This document shows, in pieces, positions 37,290 to 49,211 of a DNA stretch of 64,000 nt. How positions within the stretch are numbered: position 1 is the first letter of the stretch; every line of letters starts with the position of its first letter. The DNA is taken from assembly GCF_036884655.1 (NCBI RefSeq), contig NC_088335.1, positions 41,782,501 through 41,846,500 of the forward strand, given 5' to 3'. Position numbers and translations under genes: made by a program. The stretch is from Musa acuminata AAA Group (lineage: Eukaryota > Streptophyta > Magnoliopsida > Zingiberales > Musaceae). The notes under the pieces were generated by a model. That model had not been told where the DNA came from. It was given only the letters and a program-made list of their open reading frames with translations, and ran no database searches.

Positions 37290-38672
37290 TCAGCCATTGT
37301 CTGATCCATCTTCATCATCTGAATCATCCAACTCATAGCATTCGTCATCATCATTGTCACTGGCATCAACATCATCATCATCAAAACCAACATCTTCACC
37401 GTAAACACCATCCTGCTCCTCATTGTCAATGGCAATCTGTTCCTTTTGTTCCTCCCTGCAATTGCCTTCGCCGAATAAGTCATCCTCCTCAAGAACTAGC
37501 TTTGTCATGCCCTTGCCCCGATACAGCAACCCTGTTCTCATGACGTAAAAGAACTTGTCTCGAACAAGTGAGAGGGGGTGCGGATCCACCAGCTTACCGC
37601 TCTGGTAGCCCTCCCGAAGGACCACCGTGGTGGTCTTGCACTTTAGGGACAGATAGAAGATCCCCGGGTAGCGGGTGAACACGCGAGTGAACCTGTGGGG
37701 GAGGCCGAGCTCCTCTCGGAGGCTGCGAATGTAGTTCCGCTTGGTCTTCTTGTGGATCGTGAGGCTGAGGAGCTCGTGCAGGACCCCAACGACGTGCTTC
37801 TCCATGAGATCGCTGTCGGGGTCGATACCGGACGCGTCCTCGTAGGGAGATACGTAGGGGAGGTGGTGGAAGTCTTCCATCCAGGCCTTGACCTTCTTCA
37901 TGGAGCCGTAGCCTCTGGGGAAGCGCATGGGGAAAGCAAGGGGGGCGGCAGAGGATACGGATGGCTTCTTGAAGTCGCGGTAGGAGGGCTGTGCTAGGGC
38001 ATCTCTGTGGCGGAGCTGGAGGGCGGAGAAGGCGAGGTGATCGGGCCAGGAGGAGAGGGAAAGGATGAAGGCGCCGTCAGTGGGGCGTCGGGAGAGGCGG
38101 AAGAGGTCCGAGCGGGTAGCGGCAAGGGCGGAGGGAAAGTCCGGGGGAAGGCCAAGATCGTAGCGGAGTGGAAAGATGGCGGAGAGGGGGAGAGCGCGGG
38201 AGCGAGCCATCATCAGGAGGCGAGCAAGGCGGTGGGCGGCGTCCTCCGGGAGGGCGGCTTGGAAAGTTTCGCTTTCGCGGCGGTGGAGGAGGAGGGCAGC
38301 GGGGGCGAGAGAGAAAGCCGGGAGGGAAGGGAAACGGGGGTGAGGGAGCTCGCGGAAGAGGGTGGGGTAGCGGCGGAGGAAGCGGAGGACGGGGACAGTG
38401 AGGCCGAGGTTTTTCTGGAACCGGGCGAGAGAGCGGGCGGGGAGGAGGCCGGAAGGGGCGGCGGCGATGGCGTCCTTGAGGAGGCAGGCGGCCTTGATGT
38501 CGGTGTCGCGGTCGATGATGTGGTCGAGACCACGGTTCTTGACCCACTTGAGCCGAACCTTCACCAGCCACCGCCGCGACCACCACCCCCATTGTCCGCA
38601 CTGCAGCTGCAGATGATGACGGTGGAGGGCGACGAGGGTTTTACTGCCCCGGCTCAACATCATCGCGATCAT
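37290..38672 (-). CDS. PORR-domain organelle RNA-binding protein, WTF9-like
   Basis: A single-exon frame of 460 residues from the first in-frame ATG at 38672 (two further ATGs follow within five codons). Residues 1 to about 35 are basic and hydrophobic, as in a mitochondrial presequence. The PORR domain starts at KVRLKWVKNRGLDHIID and includes LKDAIAAAPSG, LGLTVPVLRFLRRYPTLF and the C-terminal part FTRYPGIFYLSLK. The last 50 residues are very acidic (Asp/Glu runs). PORR proteins bind group II introns in organelles; Arabidopsis WTF9 is needed for splicing of mitochondrial rpl2 and ccmFC introns. The match to WTF9 rather than another PORR member rests on the KNRGLDHIID start and the acidic tail. 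The GC-rich exon makes long open frames on the other strand that are only shadows. Confidence 0.85.
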   Translation of the reverse strand: MIAMMLSRGSKTLVALHRHHLQLQCGQWGWWSRRWLVKVRLKWVKNRGLDHIIDRDTDIKAACLLKDAIAAAPSGLLPARSLARFQKNLGLTVPVLRFLRRYPTLFRELPHPRFPSLPAFSLAPAALLLHRRESETFQAALPEDAAHRLARLLMMARSRALPLSAIFPLRYDLGLPPDFPSALAATRSDLFRLSRRPTDGAFILSLSSWPDHLAFSALQLRHRDALAQPSYRDFKKPSVSSAAPLAFPMRFPRGYGSMKKVKAWMEDFHHLPYVSPYEDASGIDPDSDLMEKHVVGVLHELLSLTIHKKTKRNYIRSLREELGLPHRFTRVFTRYPGIFYLSLKCKTTTVVLREGYQSGKLVDPHPLSLVRDKFFYVMRTGLLYRGKGMTKLVLEEDDLFGEGNCREEQKEQIAIDNEEQDGVYGEDVGFDDDDVDASDNDDDECYELDDSDDEDGSDNG

Positions 38673-39238
38673 CAGCAAGTTGTCTTCGGTTGAGGCTCAA
38701 GCAAGCAAAGGCTTAATACTTGCTACTATCTGGGGACATGCACGAATCTTAAAGAAATGGAAGGATTGCGGATGTTGAGCACGAGAGCAACACAGAAAGC
38801 CTCACCACACCACAGCAGTTACATCTGCTCTTCGCTGAGGAATTTTCGACAAGGAAATAAAACCAGTGCAATTCTGAAGCAAAACGAATCATACAATTCA
38901 TGGATATCAAGACAATTTACCTTCGTCGAGTATAACCGTCGAAATTTTCAGCCAAAACCAACGAGTACAAGTTTACCCTCATCTTCATCACCATGAAGGA
39001 TGAGAACTGTCCTGTAGCATGAACTTTGAAGCTTGTCATGTGAAAGGAAAACAAAACAGGAACAGAAGAAGTTTATCTACTACATTGACATGGAGAAACC
39101 ATATCTCATAATGTCTGGTCTCAAGGCCCGCATGACTACACATATATGTTCCTTTTGCACCGAAATTGAGATCTGCTTCCTTGTTGAATCAAGCTATATA
39201 ACTGTTAATCCCTGCACGGGCGGGGGTTGCCATGCTTC

Positions 39239-42200
39239 TTAATCACGAGATGAGCATCTAAGACAGCCGCACTGGAAACCGAATCCTTCAGCAAGAATTT
39301 TCTGTCGAGCCTCAAATTCCACGCTGGCATCAATATAGCAAATGCGAAGCTCCTCACCTAGTAACAAAAGAAATCGAATCAACTATCAAGAAATAGCTTC
39401 CTATTTTTAGATTCACTGAGTTTCCAAGTAGTGGACTGTTCAAAAAAATATTTAATCTTTAAGATATGGTAATAAACCTGCTTCGATGTTACAAAGGGCC
39501 TTCAACTTTGCATTTGCATTATCTAACCAGATGATATGTGCATTTGGATCTACGAAAATTAACATGTTCAGGTTAGCTTCTTCTGTCAAACATGAAAATG
39601 AGAGGCACGTAGAGAAATACATATTGTATAACATACACCCAATAGACACAGAGCATGGACTGTATCACACCATCAAGAATGACGTTATCATCAACAATGA
39701 CATAATGGCACAAATTAAATCCCTTATTTGGTTTCATTAATCCTACTGAACGCAGCTAAATGTCAGTTGCAACAGATGTACCTTCCATCAAATGCTAAAG
39801 AAAATAACAAATTTGATACCTCAGAATATCAGCAATAACTAGTCATTGTTCTGCAAAAGTGTGTCCACTAACAGCAGATTTTTGAGATCCAAATGAAATC
39901 TACACAGAGTTGAACCATAAGGATAGATGATTGTTTGCTCTTAAGTCTAAACAGGATATTATCAAGGACATAAAAGAAGTAGAACAAGAATGCTTTTGTA
40001 CGTAAAGTATGCTCCATGGAACTGACAGTTTCCAGCATCGTGTATTCTGATGAGGGAATCAAACAGCATGACAGTCAGCAGCATAGATCTAAAACATCAC
40101 AGATGAAAAAGAATAAACCAGGTTTTGCCCTGGACAAAGCCACTAGCACTACACTTTAATTCCTTCATCCATTTCTATCTACAAATTTTTAAAAAATAAT
40201 CAGGTATATTATATAACTAATTAAATTATATACCTTCATCCATTTCTACCACTACACTTTCTGTTGTATATATTATATATTATATATATAACTTACAAGG
40301 TTTTTCTTGTCACTATATAACTGTAATGTTACTGTTTTTATTTTTTCCTTTTTTTAAGCCAAACCAGAAGAAAATAGCAATGGAGACAACCTCTTTAACA
40401 TACATGAACCGCATATCATCCTTGGAGGGAAGTTTAAATCCAGTAGCAGATACGGCAATCTCTAGGGATGGCATAACATATAGACTTTTAGCCACCAGCT
40501 GGTACCCCCCGTGTCAATGGAATGGAATTTTTATCCTTAAGATGAACCATTTAAAAATTCCACAACAGAAAGGTATTCACTTTTTGCTTCAGTAAACATT
40601 TCCTAAGGAAATTCAAAAGAGGTCCATGAGATAGATGTAAGAAAATCAATAAAGAAAATGGATAATGAGAGCTTACCACAATCATGATTGTAGAATGATG
40701 GAAGCATATAAATAGCATTCCCAACAGCAGCATCAGCTGCAATGAAGGCAGCCGCTGATGTAAGCATTTCTTCATAAGTTTTTGCAACCAACTCAATGCG
40801 AAAAGAATTTATACGAATCCTTGCAAGCACATTGATGTACCACTCCTTGGTTAAAACTAGTTTATGAAGGAAAAATGTTTCTACTCAATTATCAGCGCAT
40901 CTATAGATAATCAAGGTAGGCAATAAAAGCAAGTAAGAAGATCAATATTAAGGATACATGTCATTGAGTCATTTTTAAACTGCCCCTTCGTAAAAGTGTC
41001 CTTCAACAATTGAAACTCATCCTCCATCTTTCAATGGATAAAGAGAAAAAGATAAAAGAAGTGAGGCAATAGCATAAATATCTTGTAAGTTGTAGCCACA
41101 TAAAGTGAAAAAGAAATAAGAATGTTGTTTGTGCCGTAGCTGGATAGTGTGATCCCCACCTCCAGAAGTGTCTCAGGATGTAAACTGGCTGGTTGGAGTA
41201 TGTCAAGGCAATCTACAGATGCTGCTCCTGATAAAATCATACAAGCCAGCCGCTTCACCATCAAAGGATATTTCAATCTCCTCATACTACAGTAAATATA
41301 AAGAGAGACAAATAACTCATTTACATAATTGCACATAATTACATTGCACAATCACAGTCTATAAAATATTCTCGACACCAATCTGATATTTTAAAGTGAC
41401 TCAAGTCAAGATTAGTTAGAAATATGCCCATAAGACATTTCAATCTTGTTTAGCTACACAATATTATTGCAAATTGTTTCTGCTTATGTTAAACTAGTAG
41501 ACATGCCTATGGCAAACAACTATTGTAGGATGCGTGTCCAAAACTTGGAAGAAACAACAAACAAGTGAGAGATCTATGCTAGCCCATCGGCCCATTATGG
41601 AAGTGGTGGGTGGAGTCATTTTTAGCAAACATTCACAGCAGTACACTTCCCATGTCACATTCCACAAAGAAGCATTATGGGAAATGCAGTAACAAACAAA
41701 CCAAATGCACATAATTTGTGGTTTGCCTACTCCAATTGAGATACCTCAAGAGCCTCAGAAAAGTAAAACTTATTAGTATTATATTTAAAATGAAAATGTC
41801 GCTCCATATGCAAGATAGATGATGTAAAGTCAAGAACAGATTCAAAGACAACAACAAACAAAATGAATATCATTATCATGGATGATTGATTGACGACTTT
41901 ATGCAACTAGTGGAGAAAATTTCCTCAAGAACAAATAAGTTTTAGGAAATAATGACCACAAGAATTAAGTTCTCCTGCAAACCTGCAATGGTCATCAAAC
42001 AAAGTCCAATCTAGTCCCTTCTCGACCTCATAGAAACCCTGAAAGAAAGCGCAATATTCACAAGAGCATATTAGTAGACATGTCGACACTGGTTCAAAAC
42101 AAAGAAAGTATAAGAATAAATGGCCAAATAAAGAACTTATTGCAAAACTAGATATTTCAGAAGACGCTTGATGGTTATGGAGAAACCCCAAGGCATAGGA

Positions 42201-42880
42201 GTAAATGAGTTTTGCTTGTATCCTTAGAAGTTTTTGTTACAAAAAAGTATGTCAAACGTAGTATCATAACACAATACCATAAGGAAAATATAAAACATTT
42301 ACAGTGTAGGATATATGCGAACAATGCAGCAAAAGCATAGTAGGAGATGTGTAAACCCAATAGAAGCTAAAACGAAAAGAAGACCAGACCAGACCTTAGA
42401 TTGTTCTCTGCAACTCTCGCTGCAGAAATAGCAAGTGGTAGTCTTCGAGCTCTCGTTCTCTCCCGGTATAGAGGTACCGATCGGAGATGCCTCCTTTTGC
42501 AACCGCCTCAGACAGTAATAGCAGACCTAGGTTTTCATATCCGAAATCACAAATCAGAGAAAGAGGGGGATCGGAGGGATTCGGAAATGAGGAGAAAGAG
42601 AGAGCACTTTGTCAAGGAGAGACGGCGAGGGGTGGGCGACGAGAGGCTGGGCGGAGTGGATGAGTTCGCCGGCGGCGATTCCTCGGGTAGCGAACACGCC
42701 TCGGCCGGCTGACTCGGTGAGCGAGACGCGAATCGGCGGTGGGCCGATGCCCTCTGCCGCCACCGCGACGGTGGAGAGGGAGGGCGGCTGTGGTGGGGCG
42801 ACAGAAGTGGTCCGGCGCAATTGGCGAAGCAGTTCCAACGAGGCCCGGCGTCGAGAGAGGGCAGCGCCGGCTGCAAACAT
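39239..42880 (-). CDS. ATXR4: SET-domain protein, ATXR4/SDG38-like
   Basis: Eight exons, GT/AG borders and consistent phase: 42880-42608, 42526-42395, 42038-41983, 41286-41160, 41027-40958, 40856-40677, 39549-39478 and 39357-39239, giving 342 residues. The N-terminus is Arg/Ser-rich and may target an organelle. The SET domain opens with SAGRGVFATRGIAAGELI, is split by a Cys cluster (CYYC and CYFCSESC) of MYND-like spacing, and resumes with KYPLMVKRLACMI and LARIRINSFRIELV. The catalytic NHDCDPNAH motif spans the exon 6/7 junction. EELRICYID and the post-SET CGCLRC close it. All key residues are present. ATXR4 (SDG38) is an annotated Arabidopsis histone-lysine methyltransferase; its substrate is not established, so the reaction is inferred from the domain. 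Confidence 0.9.
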
Positions 42881-43708
42881 CGGTGCCTCGCCGTCGACTC
42901 GGTGCTGTCAGAAGCTTCTTTTCCTCTACAACGGTTGGCTACTAGTAAAGGCCTTCTGGGCCTAACTGGGCGACTTGAGTTGTACAGCTGATCCTTCCTC
43001 GGATCTGGACCGTCTACCATGTGATTGCACGAATCAGAATGCGGTTGTGTCTGACGCTCGGAGCTTGTACGTGGCCGTCGTGTCGGACCCAGATTGTTAT
43101 CGGGTACTTTTTATGTCAAGAGCTATACTGGATTCCGGCTTGACCAGGACAATCCGTTACGAGTTGGAATTGGATCCTACAAATTCTTCGGATGATGCCT
43201 TCATTTTTTTTTCTAATATCCTAATGTCTGTCGCTTCCATTTTCTAAAGAAGACACCAAATCTTCTTCTTTTTTTTTTTGTTGAGAGAAGTGTCTATTTT
43301 TTTAATCTTTTTGTTTCGTACAGTGGAATAAAAATTATGTAAATATTTTTCGGTTTCAGAAACAATACACAGATGAACGGTGAATTTGATATAGTTTTGT
43401 CTTAATTTGTGCTGTCCAACCAAGTAAGATCTTAACGGTTCGTATCCCTCAGCTTATTCATGCATATCACATGTATGTTATGTCCTTTCATGGTTGGTAT
43501 AGGCATCAATGAACAATGAATCATAAATTTAAGGTTCAAAATAAGTATTTTAATTCCCCATGAAAGTCACTCAGAAAACTTTTCCAGTTGTATAGTTCTA
43601 AGCAAATGAAAATATATACAAGAAATAGAGAAAAAAAGAGTGTCCTTTGGGTATTTTCCCCAATCTACTACTACTACACAGTGGAGTACGCATCTTGACC
43701 ACAGAACA
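42881..43708. other. Intergenic DNA upstream of the SET gene
   Basis: No gene seen. 42881-43020 is GC-rich and is the likely 5' UTR and promoter of the minus-strand SET gene. The rest includes T-runs (43206-43214, 43269-43280) and is otherwise unique. Confidence 0.6.
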
Positions 43709-44074
43709 TTAGAGAGCAAGACTGAGATCCAAACCGCACTCTTCTTTCCCCGCCTCCTTCTTCCCCTCCTCGTTCATTCTCTTCTCCTCCTTCGGCGGCT
43801 CCACCAATGCCGCCGCCGAGCTCTCGGCTTCGTCGCGATGCCGGAAGTCCTCCAACTTGAACGCGGGCTTCCAAAGCGGCGTCGCTGCGTTGGCCAACCT
43901 CGTACCTGCGTTGGACTTGAGCATGTCCCTCATTTCTCTGATCCTTCCCACCAAAGCGTAGAACTCCTCCATCTCTTCTTCCTCCTCGTCTTCTTCACGA
44001 GTCGGAGACGGCCCTGCGGGTGCAGTTGACGGCTTTGGACATGGCCTTTTCTTCCCTCGTCGCCCAGAGTCCAT
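43709..44074 (-). CDS. NIMIN/NRR-type NPR1-interacting repressor
   Basis: A single-exon protein of 121 residues. A basic start (RRGKKRPCPK) is followed by an acidic run and the family motif EEFYALVGRIREMRDML. A KLEDF stretch follows, and the C-terminus is the EAR repression motif LDLSLAL. NIMIN and rice NRR proteins bind NPR1, the salicylic-acid coreceptor, and damp its activation of PR genes through TGA bZIP factors; length and motif order fit. The protein is nuclear by family knowledge. A TATA box lies 77 bases upstream of the ATG, and TGACG-type motifs occur further up. The exact NIMIN subtype is not decided: the typical N-terminal NPR1-binding motif of NIMIN1/2 is not obvious. Confidence 0.82.
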   Translation of the reverse strand: MDSGRRGKKRPCPKPSTAPAGPSPTREEDEEEEEMEEFYALVGRIREMRDMLKSNAGTRLANAATPLWKPAFKLEDFRHRDEAESSAAALVEPPKEEKRMNEEGKKEAGKEECGLDLSLAL

Positions 44075-44150
44075 GGTCTCACGTAAGAACAGGGTGGAAA
44101 CCTATCAGAACTGAGGCGGAGATGTGACGTGTCTGACGCCGCATGAGAGC

Positions 44151-44157
44151 TTAAATA
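44151..44157 (-). promoter_or_regulatory. TATA box of the NIMIN-like gene
   Basis: Reads CTATTTAAGC on the minus strand, 77 bases upstream of the start codon. Two TGACG motifs (44125 and 44134 on the plus strand) lie between it and the ATG, in the presumed leader. Confidence 0.6.
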
Positions 44158-44450
44158 GTCGGCGGAAGGCAGAAGGACGTCCGTGTTGAATCCGAGTTCC
44201 TCCCATTTAATGATATTTCCGTGTCTTGTTAAAAAGCAAGTCTTTATGGTTTTGTTTCCCAAAGCTTGACGGATCAAAATACAAATATAAATAGACGAAG
44301 AAAGAAGGAGCGCCGAAGGGATTAAATCGGATTAGAATGCCACGATGGCATGCAACTTTACGAAAATACCCCTCGATCGCCGATGGTATACGATAGGGAC
44401 AGTTCTTTGATAAGAGAGAATCTGGGTGAGTTGAATGTCTTTTTGGGCGC

Positions 44451-44458
44451 TTACGTAA
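44451..44458. promoter_or_regulatory. Palindromic bZIP-type site TTACGTAA
   Basis: TTACGTAA about 380 bases upstream of the NIMIN-like start; a core that bZIP factors including TGA types can bind. Sequence match only. Confidence 0.4.
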
Positions 44459-44640
44459 GCGAATGCGTAGCGCAGACAAAAAGGCGCGGGTTTACATGTT
44501 GCAGGAATACCTTCACGTGTATTATGTTATTCTTCCGACTGGGGAAGGAAGACCAAGGCCGGCGGTGGGTTCTCCCTCGTGATTCATCGGTGACGTGAGG
44601 CCGGTGAGGTGAGCGCTGTCGCAGCGGGTCGAAGAAGGCG

Positions 44641-44659
44641 TGACGTCACACAATGACGG
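44641..44659. promoter_or_regulatory. TGACGTCA plus TGACG, as-1-like
   Basis: TGACGTCA at 44641-44648 and TGACG at 44654, about 570 bases upstream of the NIMIN-like gene. TGA factors bind TGACG pairs in salicylic-acid-responsive promoters; the spacing is close to the as-1 element (13 against 12 bases between starts). Confidence 0.5.
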
Positions 44660-44769
44660 CGTCCGTTGCCCGTGGAATGGGCTCGTGTTGATCGGCGTTG
44701 TTCCCGGTTTCGATGTCGACGTGAGAAACCCAAGCAGGAGGCTGCTTTACGCTCCCATTCTGTGGCTTC

Positions 44770-46884
44770 CATTGTATTTGCACACAGAAAAATAATATTT
44801 TTTGAAATTATTGGACTCGGATAGAATCTAATTCCAATGGATCAGTGAAGAAGTCAGCAACACGAGAAATTCTATAACAAGATATCATCGTCAATTAGGT
44901 TCCACTCTGTTTCCCGTGCTTGCTTTGCTTTAAATGGGCCTATTTAGGCCACTTGATATCGGTCCGGACTTGTCGGACTTGGGCTGGAACTGTGTCTATT
45001 TGTCGGTACATTTTCCACCACCAAATCCCGCAGTATTATTCCCTTCCTACTTTTCTTCATCTGCATCGTTTCACAGATGATATACAAAAAATGATAGAGT
45101 TGGGTTTTGATTGCCACAGTGGTTGAATGACTAGATTACCTTTGTGATGTGTTCATAAACAGGGTACTTTGAGATGAGCTCAGTAACCCTTTCACGACAA
45201 ATAGGCAATTCCTTTCCTTTTCAGTGATTTGGTGGTCGGGGGGGGGGGGGGGGGGGGGGGATGTGGCTGACGCAGAAGAAGCTGATGGTTCTTCCAAGAT
45301 GTGCTTTGGTCTTGTTCTTGTCACACTGTTGATCAAAAGGAAGTTTCTGCCGGTGGTTGTCTTTTTGATTTGTCGAGCAAACATGGTCGGATACAAAGAC
45401 ACAGATTGCGCGGTGAAGTGAGACAGTGCCAGAAAAAGAATACATATCATACGGAACTACTATTCCGATATAGAGAAATCTACACCTTAAAACATCATTC
45501 TTTGCTTCACGATGGTGAATGCCTCTCACATCAAATCTTGAACGGAAGAAACCAAATGGACCATCTTACCCACACCAAAAGCCGTCAAAGAAATTACCAA
45601 GAATGGGTCTGCGGCCGAACTCGTCTTCAGCCACATTGAAGTGAATCGCCATCAATGTCAACACGATTCTTGAGACGTGTGTCCTCATGAACATACCATC
45701 ATCGGGGTAGAGTCGTAGGCAGCAGTAGTAATGTGGCAGCCCCCGACGCATTATCCTAATGAATGCAACACCAAGTGAAGTAGTGGCGCTGGGTCGCAGA
45801 GATTCCCATCCAAGCGACTACCCGACAACCCCCACCTGCCTCCGTCGCCTCCCCGCCCACCGCACGCGCCATGCTCCGCGGACGAGCCCTCCACCGTCCG
45901 ATCAGGCGATGCGAGTGATGAACGGACGGATTCTGAGTCCGTACGTCGCGGCGCATGCGGGAATCAGGGTGGGTTCGTCGTTCTTCGGAGCCCTGCATTC
46001 GCGTCGGAAGATTTACACTAGAAGGACGAAAATGCTTCTATGGTCTCGAGTATTTTGCTGTAGTTCGATAAGATGAACTTTAGGAGGAAGATGATGATCG
46101 CAAACGTTGATACCGAAGAGAAGACCTGGAGAAGGAACGACGACGCTCTCAAGTTGACTCCGACAGCCTCAACCTCAGCAGCAAGAGAGAGAGAGAGAGA
46201 GAGATGGCATCCTCGTGGAGATTCATGTGTTCTTGGACCAACAAATCGGAGAAAAGAAGCCTTTTTTTACACGTTTGTTGTCTTTACTGATCAGTGGAAT
46301 CTCCCACTGCCTCTGTTTGACCCTCCAATCGTCTGTCTTACCTGTGGGTAAGCAGCGCTACTACAGATTTAGATTTCAGATCTCTGTTTGGCTTGGTCTT
46401 AACACCCAGAAGCAATAGACTAAATTACTGCAGGACTCTCTGCTCAAGGTGGGTTCATGTAAGCAGGTTCTCTACTCTTTGATTTCGAGGAAGCTTAATC
46501 TGCTGTCATTAAAAATGTCTGATGCCATGACAAGCTCATGCTGTTTACAGGAATTCAAGAGCACCAGCAGAATGATTTGAGTGAGGAGAATTCAAACAAA
46601 TAGGAAAGATAATGTTTTATTTCTTGCCCTTGCTATTTCTGAACATGGAGCCAAGCTCTGTATGCTAAGAATCTCCCTCAATTTCGTTCCTAATCCCAAA
46701 GATTTATCAACATATCATTCAGTGTAGGAGATTCTCCCAATACAAAGCCTTTCTCTTCTTCTCTTCACTCCATTACCTATACACCAAACTGATATATAAA
46801 ATAAGATGTAAAAAAGACAGCTTCGGAGACACCACCCCTTTGTGTTTCTTCCCACAAACCCATGGTAAGCGCAGGTCATTTAAG
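44770..46884. other. Intergenic DNA, no gene supported
   Basis: Several short frames exist on both strands (for example around 45760-46070) but none shows a known motif, consistent splice sites or a family match. Contains a 23-base G-run at 45238-45260 and (AG)n at 46184-46204. About 46,400-46,880 may be the 3' UTR of the CLE gene. Confidence 0.5.
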
Positions 46885-47148
46885 CTACCTGTTGTGGAGC
46901 GGATCCGGGCAGCTCGGCACCCGCCGCTTACTTTCTTCCATACCACCCCTCTCCGCCGTTGCCGGAAGCGGAGGAGGGCCGATAGGGACGGGTCTCCTCC
47001 CTATAACTGGCGTCCTCTCTCTTCGGTAAGCATTGGAGTCGGCCGGGAATGTCCGAATTGCCACCTTCCTACAGTCGAAGCACAGCCAGAAGCTCATCAG
47101 AAGAACGAGACACAGCACCACACCTGATCCCGCCCTCCTCCCGGCCAT
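46885..47148 (-). CDS. CLE-family signalling peptide precursor
   Basis: An 87-residue protein from the ATG at 47148. Residues 1-26 form a signal peptide with a hydrophobic core (VVLCLVLLMSFWLCF). A variable basic/proline-rich region follows, then the 12-residue CLE motif RRVPSCPDPLHN at residues 75-86 and one trailing Arg. This is the layout of CLE precursors, which are secreted and cut to 12-13 residue peptides sensed by leucine-rich-repeat receptor kinases in meristem and vascular control. Position 6 of the motif, Gly in CLV3 and most members, is Cys here (codon TGC at 46911-46909; Gly GGC is one base away). An in-frame upstream ATG at 47325 would put 59 residues before the signal peptide and is unlikely to be the start. 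Confidence 0.85.
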   Translation of the reverse strand: MAGRRAGSGVVLCLVLLMSFWLCFDCRKVAIRTFPADSNAYRRERTPVIGRRPVPIGPPPLPATAERGGMEESKRRVPSCPDPLHNR

Positions 47149-49180
47149 CGACGTCGCCCGGGCTCTTGGCTTCACCCCGCCGGGGCTCTTCCCATCGCCG
47201 CCGCTAAACCCCGTCGGAATCCGAGCTCCACCGGATAGAAGACGAGAGAGGTGGGGCGTTGATGGCCGTCTTGGTTTGAAGGGAGTTCCTGCCTGCGTTG
47301 TATAAGAGAGCCAGTGCTGGAACAAATGCCCATGATATAACGCTTAATGCCAGGAATGCCACTGGTACGATAGCGTGGATGGCGGGCGTTGTCTTCTCGG
47401 TTTTGCGTTCAAAACATGGCCAATTTAGCTTCACTCTCTGTTCTTGTCAGCTTAAGCTGGCACCACTCGAAGGAAATGCTGGCACAAACAGATGCCTAAT
47501 AAGACCTTGTTCTCATAAATCAAACAGCTGGAAAGGTGTACAAATAAGCTATTGACAGTACGAGTGGAGTATAAATCATTAAATCTTCACTGCTGCCCAC
47601 CATCAAGCTATCCCCTGCTACCTTCGTCCACCAGAGTATCCATCAAAAGACTGTTGCAACGGGGTGGGGAGGCTCTGAGGCTTGGTCATTCCAGTTGCAC
47701 AGCAGCATGGATCTCTGGTGCGACAGTACTGCACATACCATATTCACTTGTCCTGTGAACAGATCAACTTAAATTTGAATGTTCTGTAGCTACTTAAAAC
47801 CATTTACGGATTCTTCACAGTTAGCTGCGCTAGAGGCTACTTAGCTCCACGAGAGCTGGTCAGATGGTTAACAAGGTCAGCAAAAGAAGGATGAGCAAGT
47901 CAACTCTGTGCGAGTCAGGGCGGATATGGCCAACTCTGCCAATTGAACCACGATTTGTCATGGTATATATACACTAATCAGTGTCACGGAACTCTTTGAG
48001 CTCCTTTTCATCCGCATTCCCAACGACTGTGATGGGTGAAAAGGCCAAGAGGACTTGGAGAGGAAAAGCCAGTGTTTTGTGCATAAAAAGCGGGTTTTGT
48101 CCTCGCAAACCACCGAGCCAGCTTTCCCAGTTGGGGGAGTCATAAAGGGGCGACCGAGAGCTTCCTCCTTGGCTTTTGTTCTCGCCTTGGCTGCTTGCGT
48201 TCGTCCACTTCCTCACTGGTTTTGTCTTCGGCATTAATGCACCCACGCGAAACCCATGGCTTTGACATGCAGCAACCCACCTCTCAATTTCTGTGTCATC
48301 ATCGTCGTCGTAATTTGGAGTTAAGGAATGGCAATGTCTCTACAATAATAATCCACCCGTTTCCAGCTATGCCGATGAGTGAGTGCCAATGAATGAGCCA
48401 ACCACCACAGTATCCGCTGCTCGACAGCGCCATCATCTGTGCGTCGATATGGGCAGGAATGATTTCGAATACTGAGATACGGCTTCGAACAATACAATCA
48501 AGTGCTTCGCACGTCAAGAACAGCGAGGTGAGAAGTGACTAACAGAGACCGAATCAATCAATGCGGCGTCTGCTCTACATAAAGAGCTTGGCACACGGAC
48601 GCGCTCCACCGGCGACAGCGGTCGGACCGGGATTGAACGCGACGGGCATGGGCAGAGTCCCTGGGCAGGCACGGCAGGCCCTGCGCAGGCCAGGGGTCGG
48701 GTCCGATCCGAGCCTCTTAACTCAGCTATTGGAATGTCGGGCTCGATGCATCGGTAAATAGCATCAGATTCTGTCTCGGGCGCAGGTCGAGGAGAGACAG
48801 ATCCTGGTTGCACCAGATTTATGGGAACGGGCCCCACTGAACTGGTGCTCGCAGCTTTAGCTATACTATGAATGCGTCAACCACCCGTGGAGTGTGGAGG
48901 GGGTGGGGTTAGGTGGATGGACCTTAAATGAGCCATGCAGGTTGGTTGCAGCTGGCACTGGAGTCATAAACTTGTGGTTAGCCAGTGGTGCATTATAACA
49001 CAGGATGAAGGCCTCTATTTGAGTTGTCTCGGGCTGCATTGCCCCTAATTTGTTGATAAATTGACTTAGCATTTACACACTTCGACTCCGCCTGATCCAA
49101 TCAATTCACCACTATACATGCCCACGTGAAGTTTCAGTTAGATGATCACACGTCTCTTCGTATATGTGATCATCTCTTCG

Positions 49181-49211
<31 letters not shown>

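Noticed and set aside
38007..38693. Long GC-rich frames on the plus strand and other minus frames over the PORR gene
   Set aside because: They overlap the recognised PORR coding frame and consist of Gly/Arg/Glu-rich low-complexity translation caused by high GC content.
42547..43020. A 157-codon minus-strand frame overlapping exon 1 of the SET gene
   Set aside because: The frame starting at 42880 joins the next exons in phase and gives the SET motifs; this one does not.
45224..46076. Several frames of 60-112 codons on both strands
   Set aside because: No splice sites linking them, no recognisable motif, and one runs through a poly-G tract.
48514..48837. 107-codon proline/arginine-rich frame on the minus strand
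   Set aside because: No family features; composition follows local GC content. It might be part of an unrecognised repeat.
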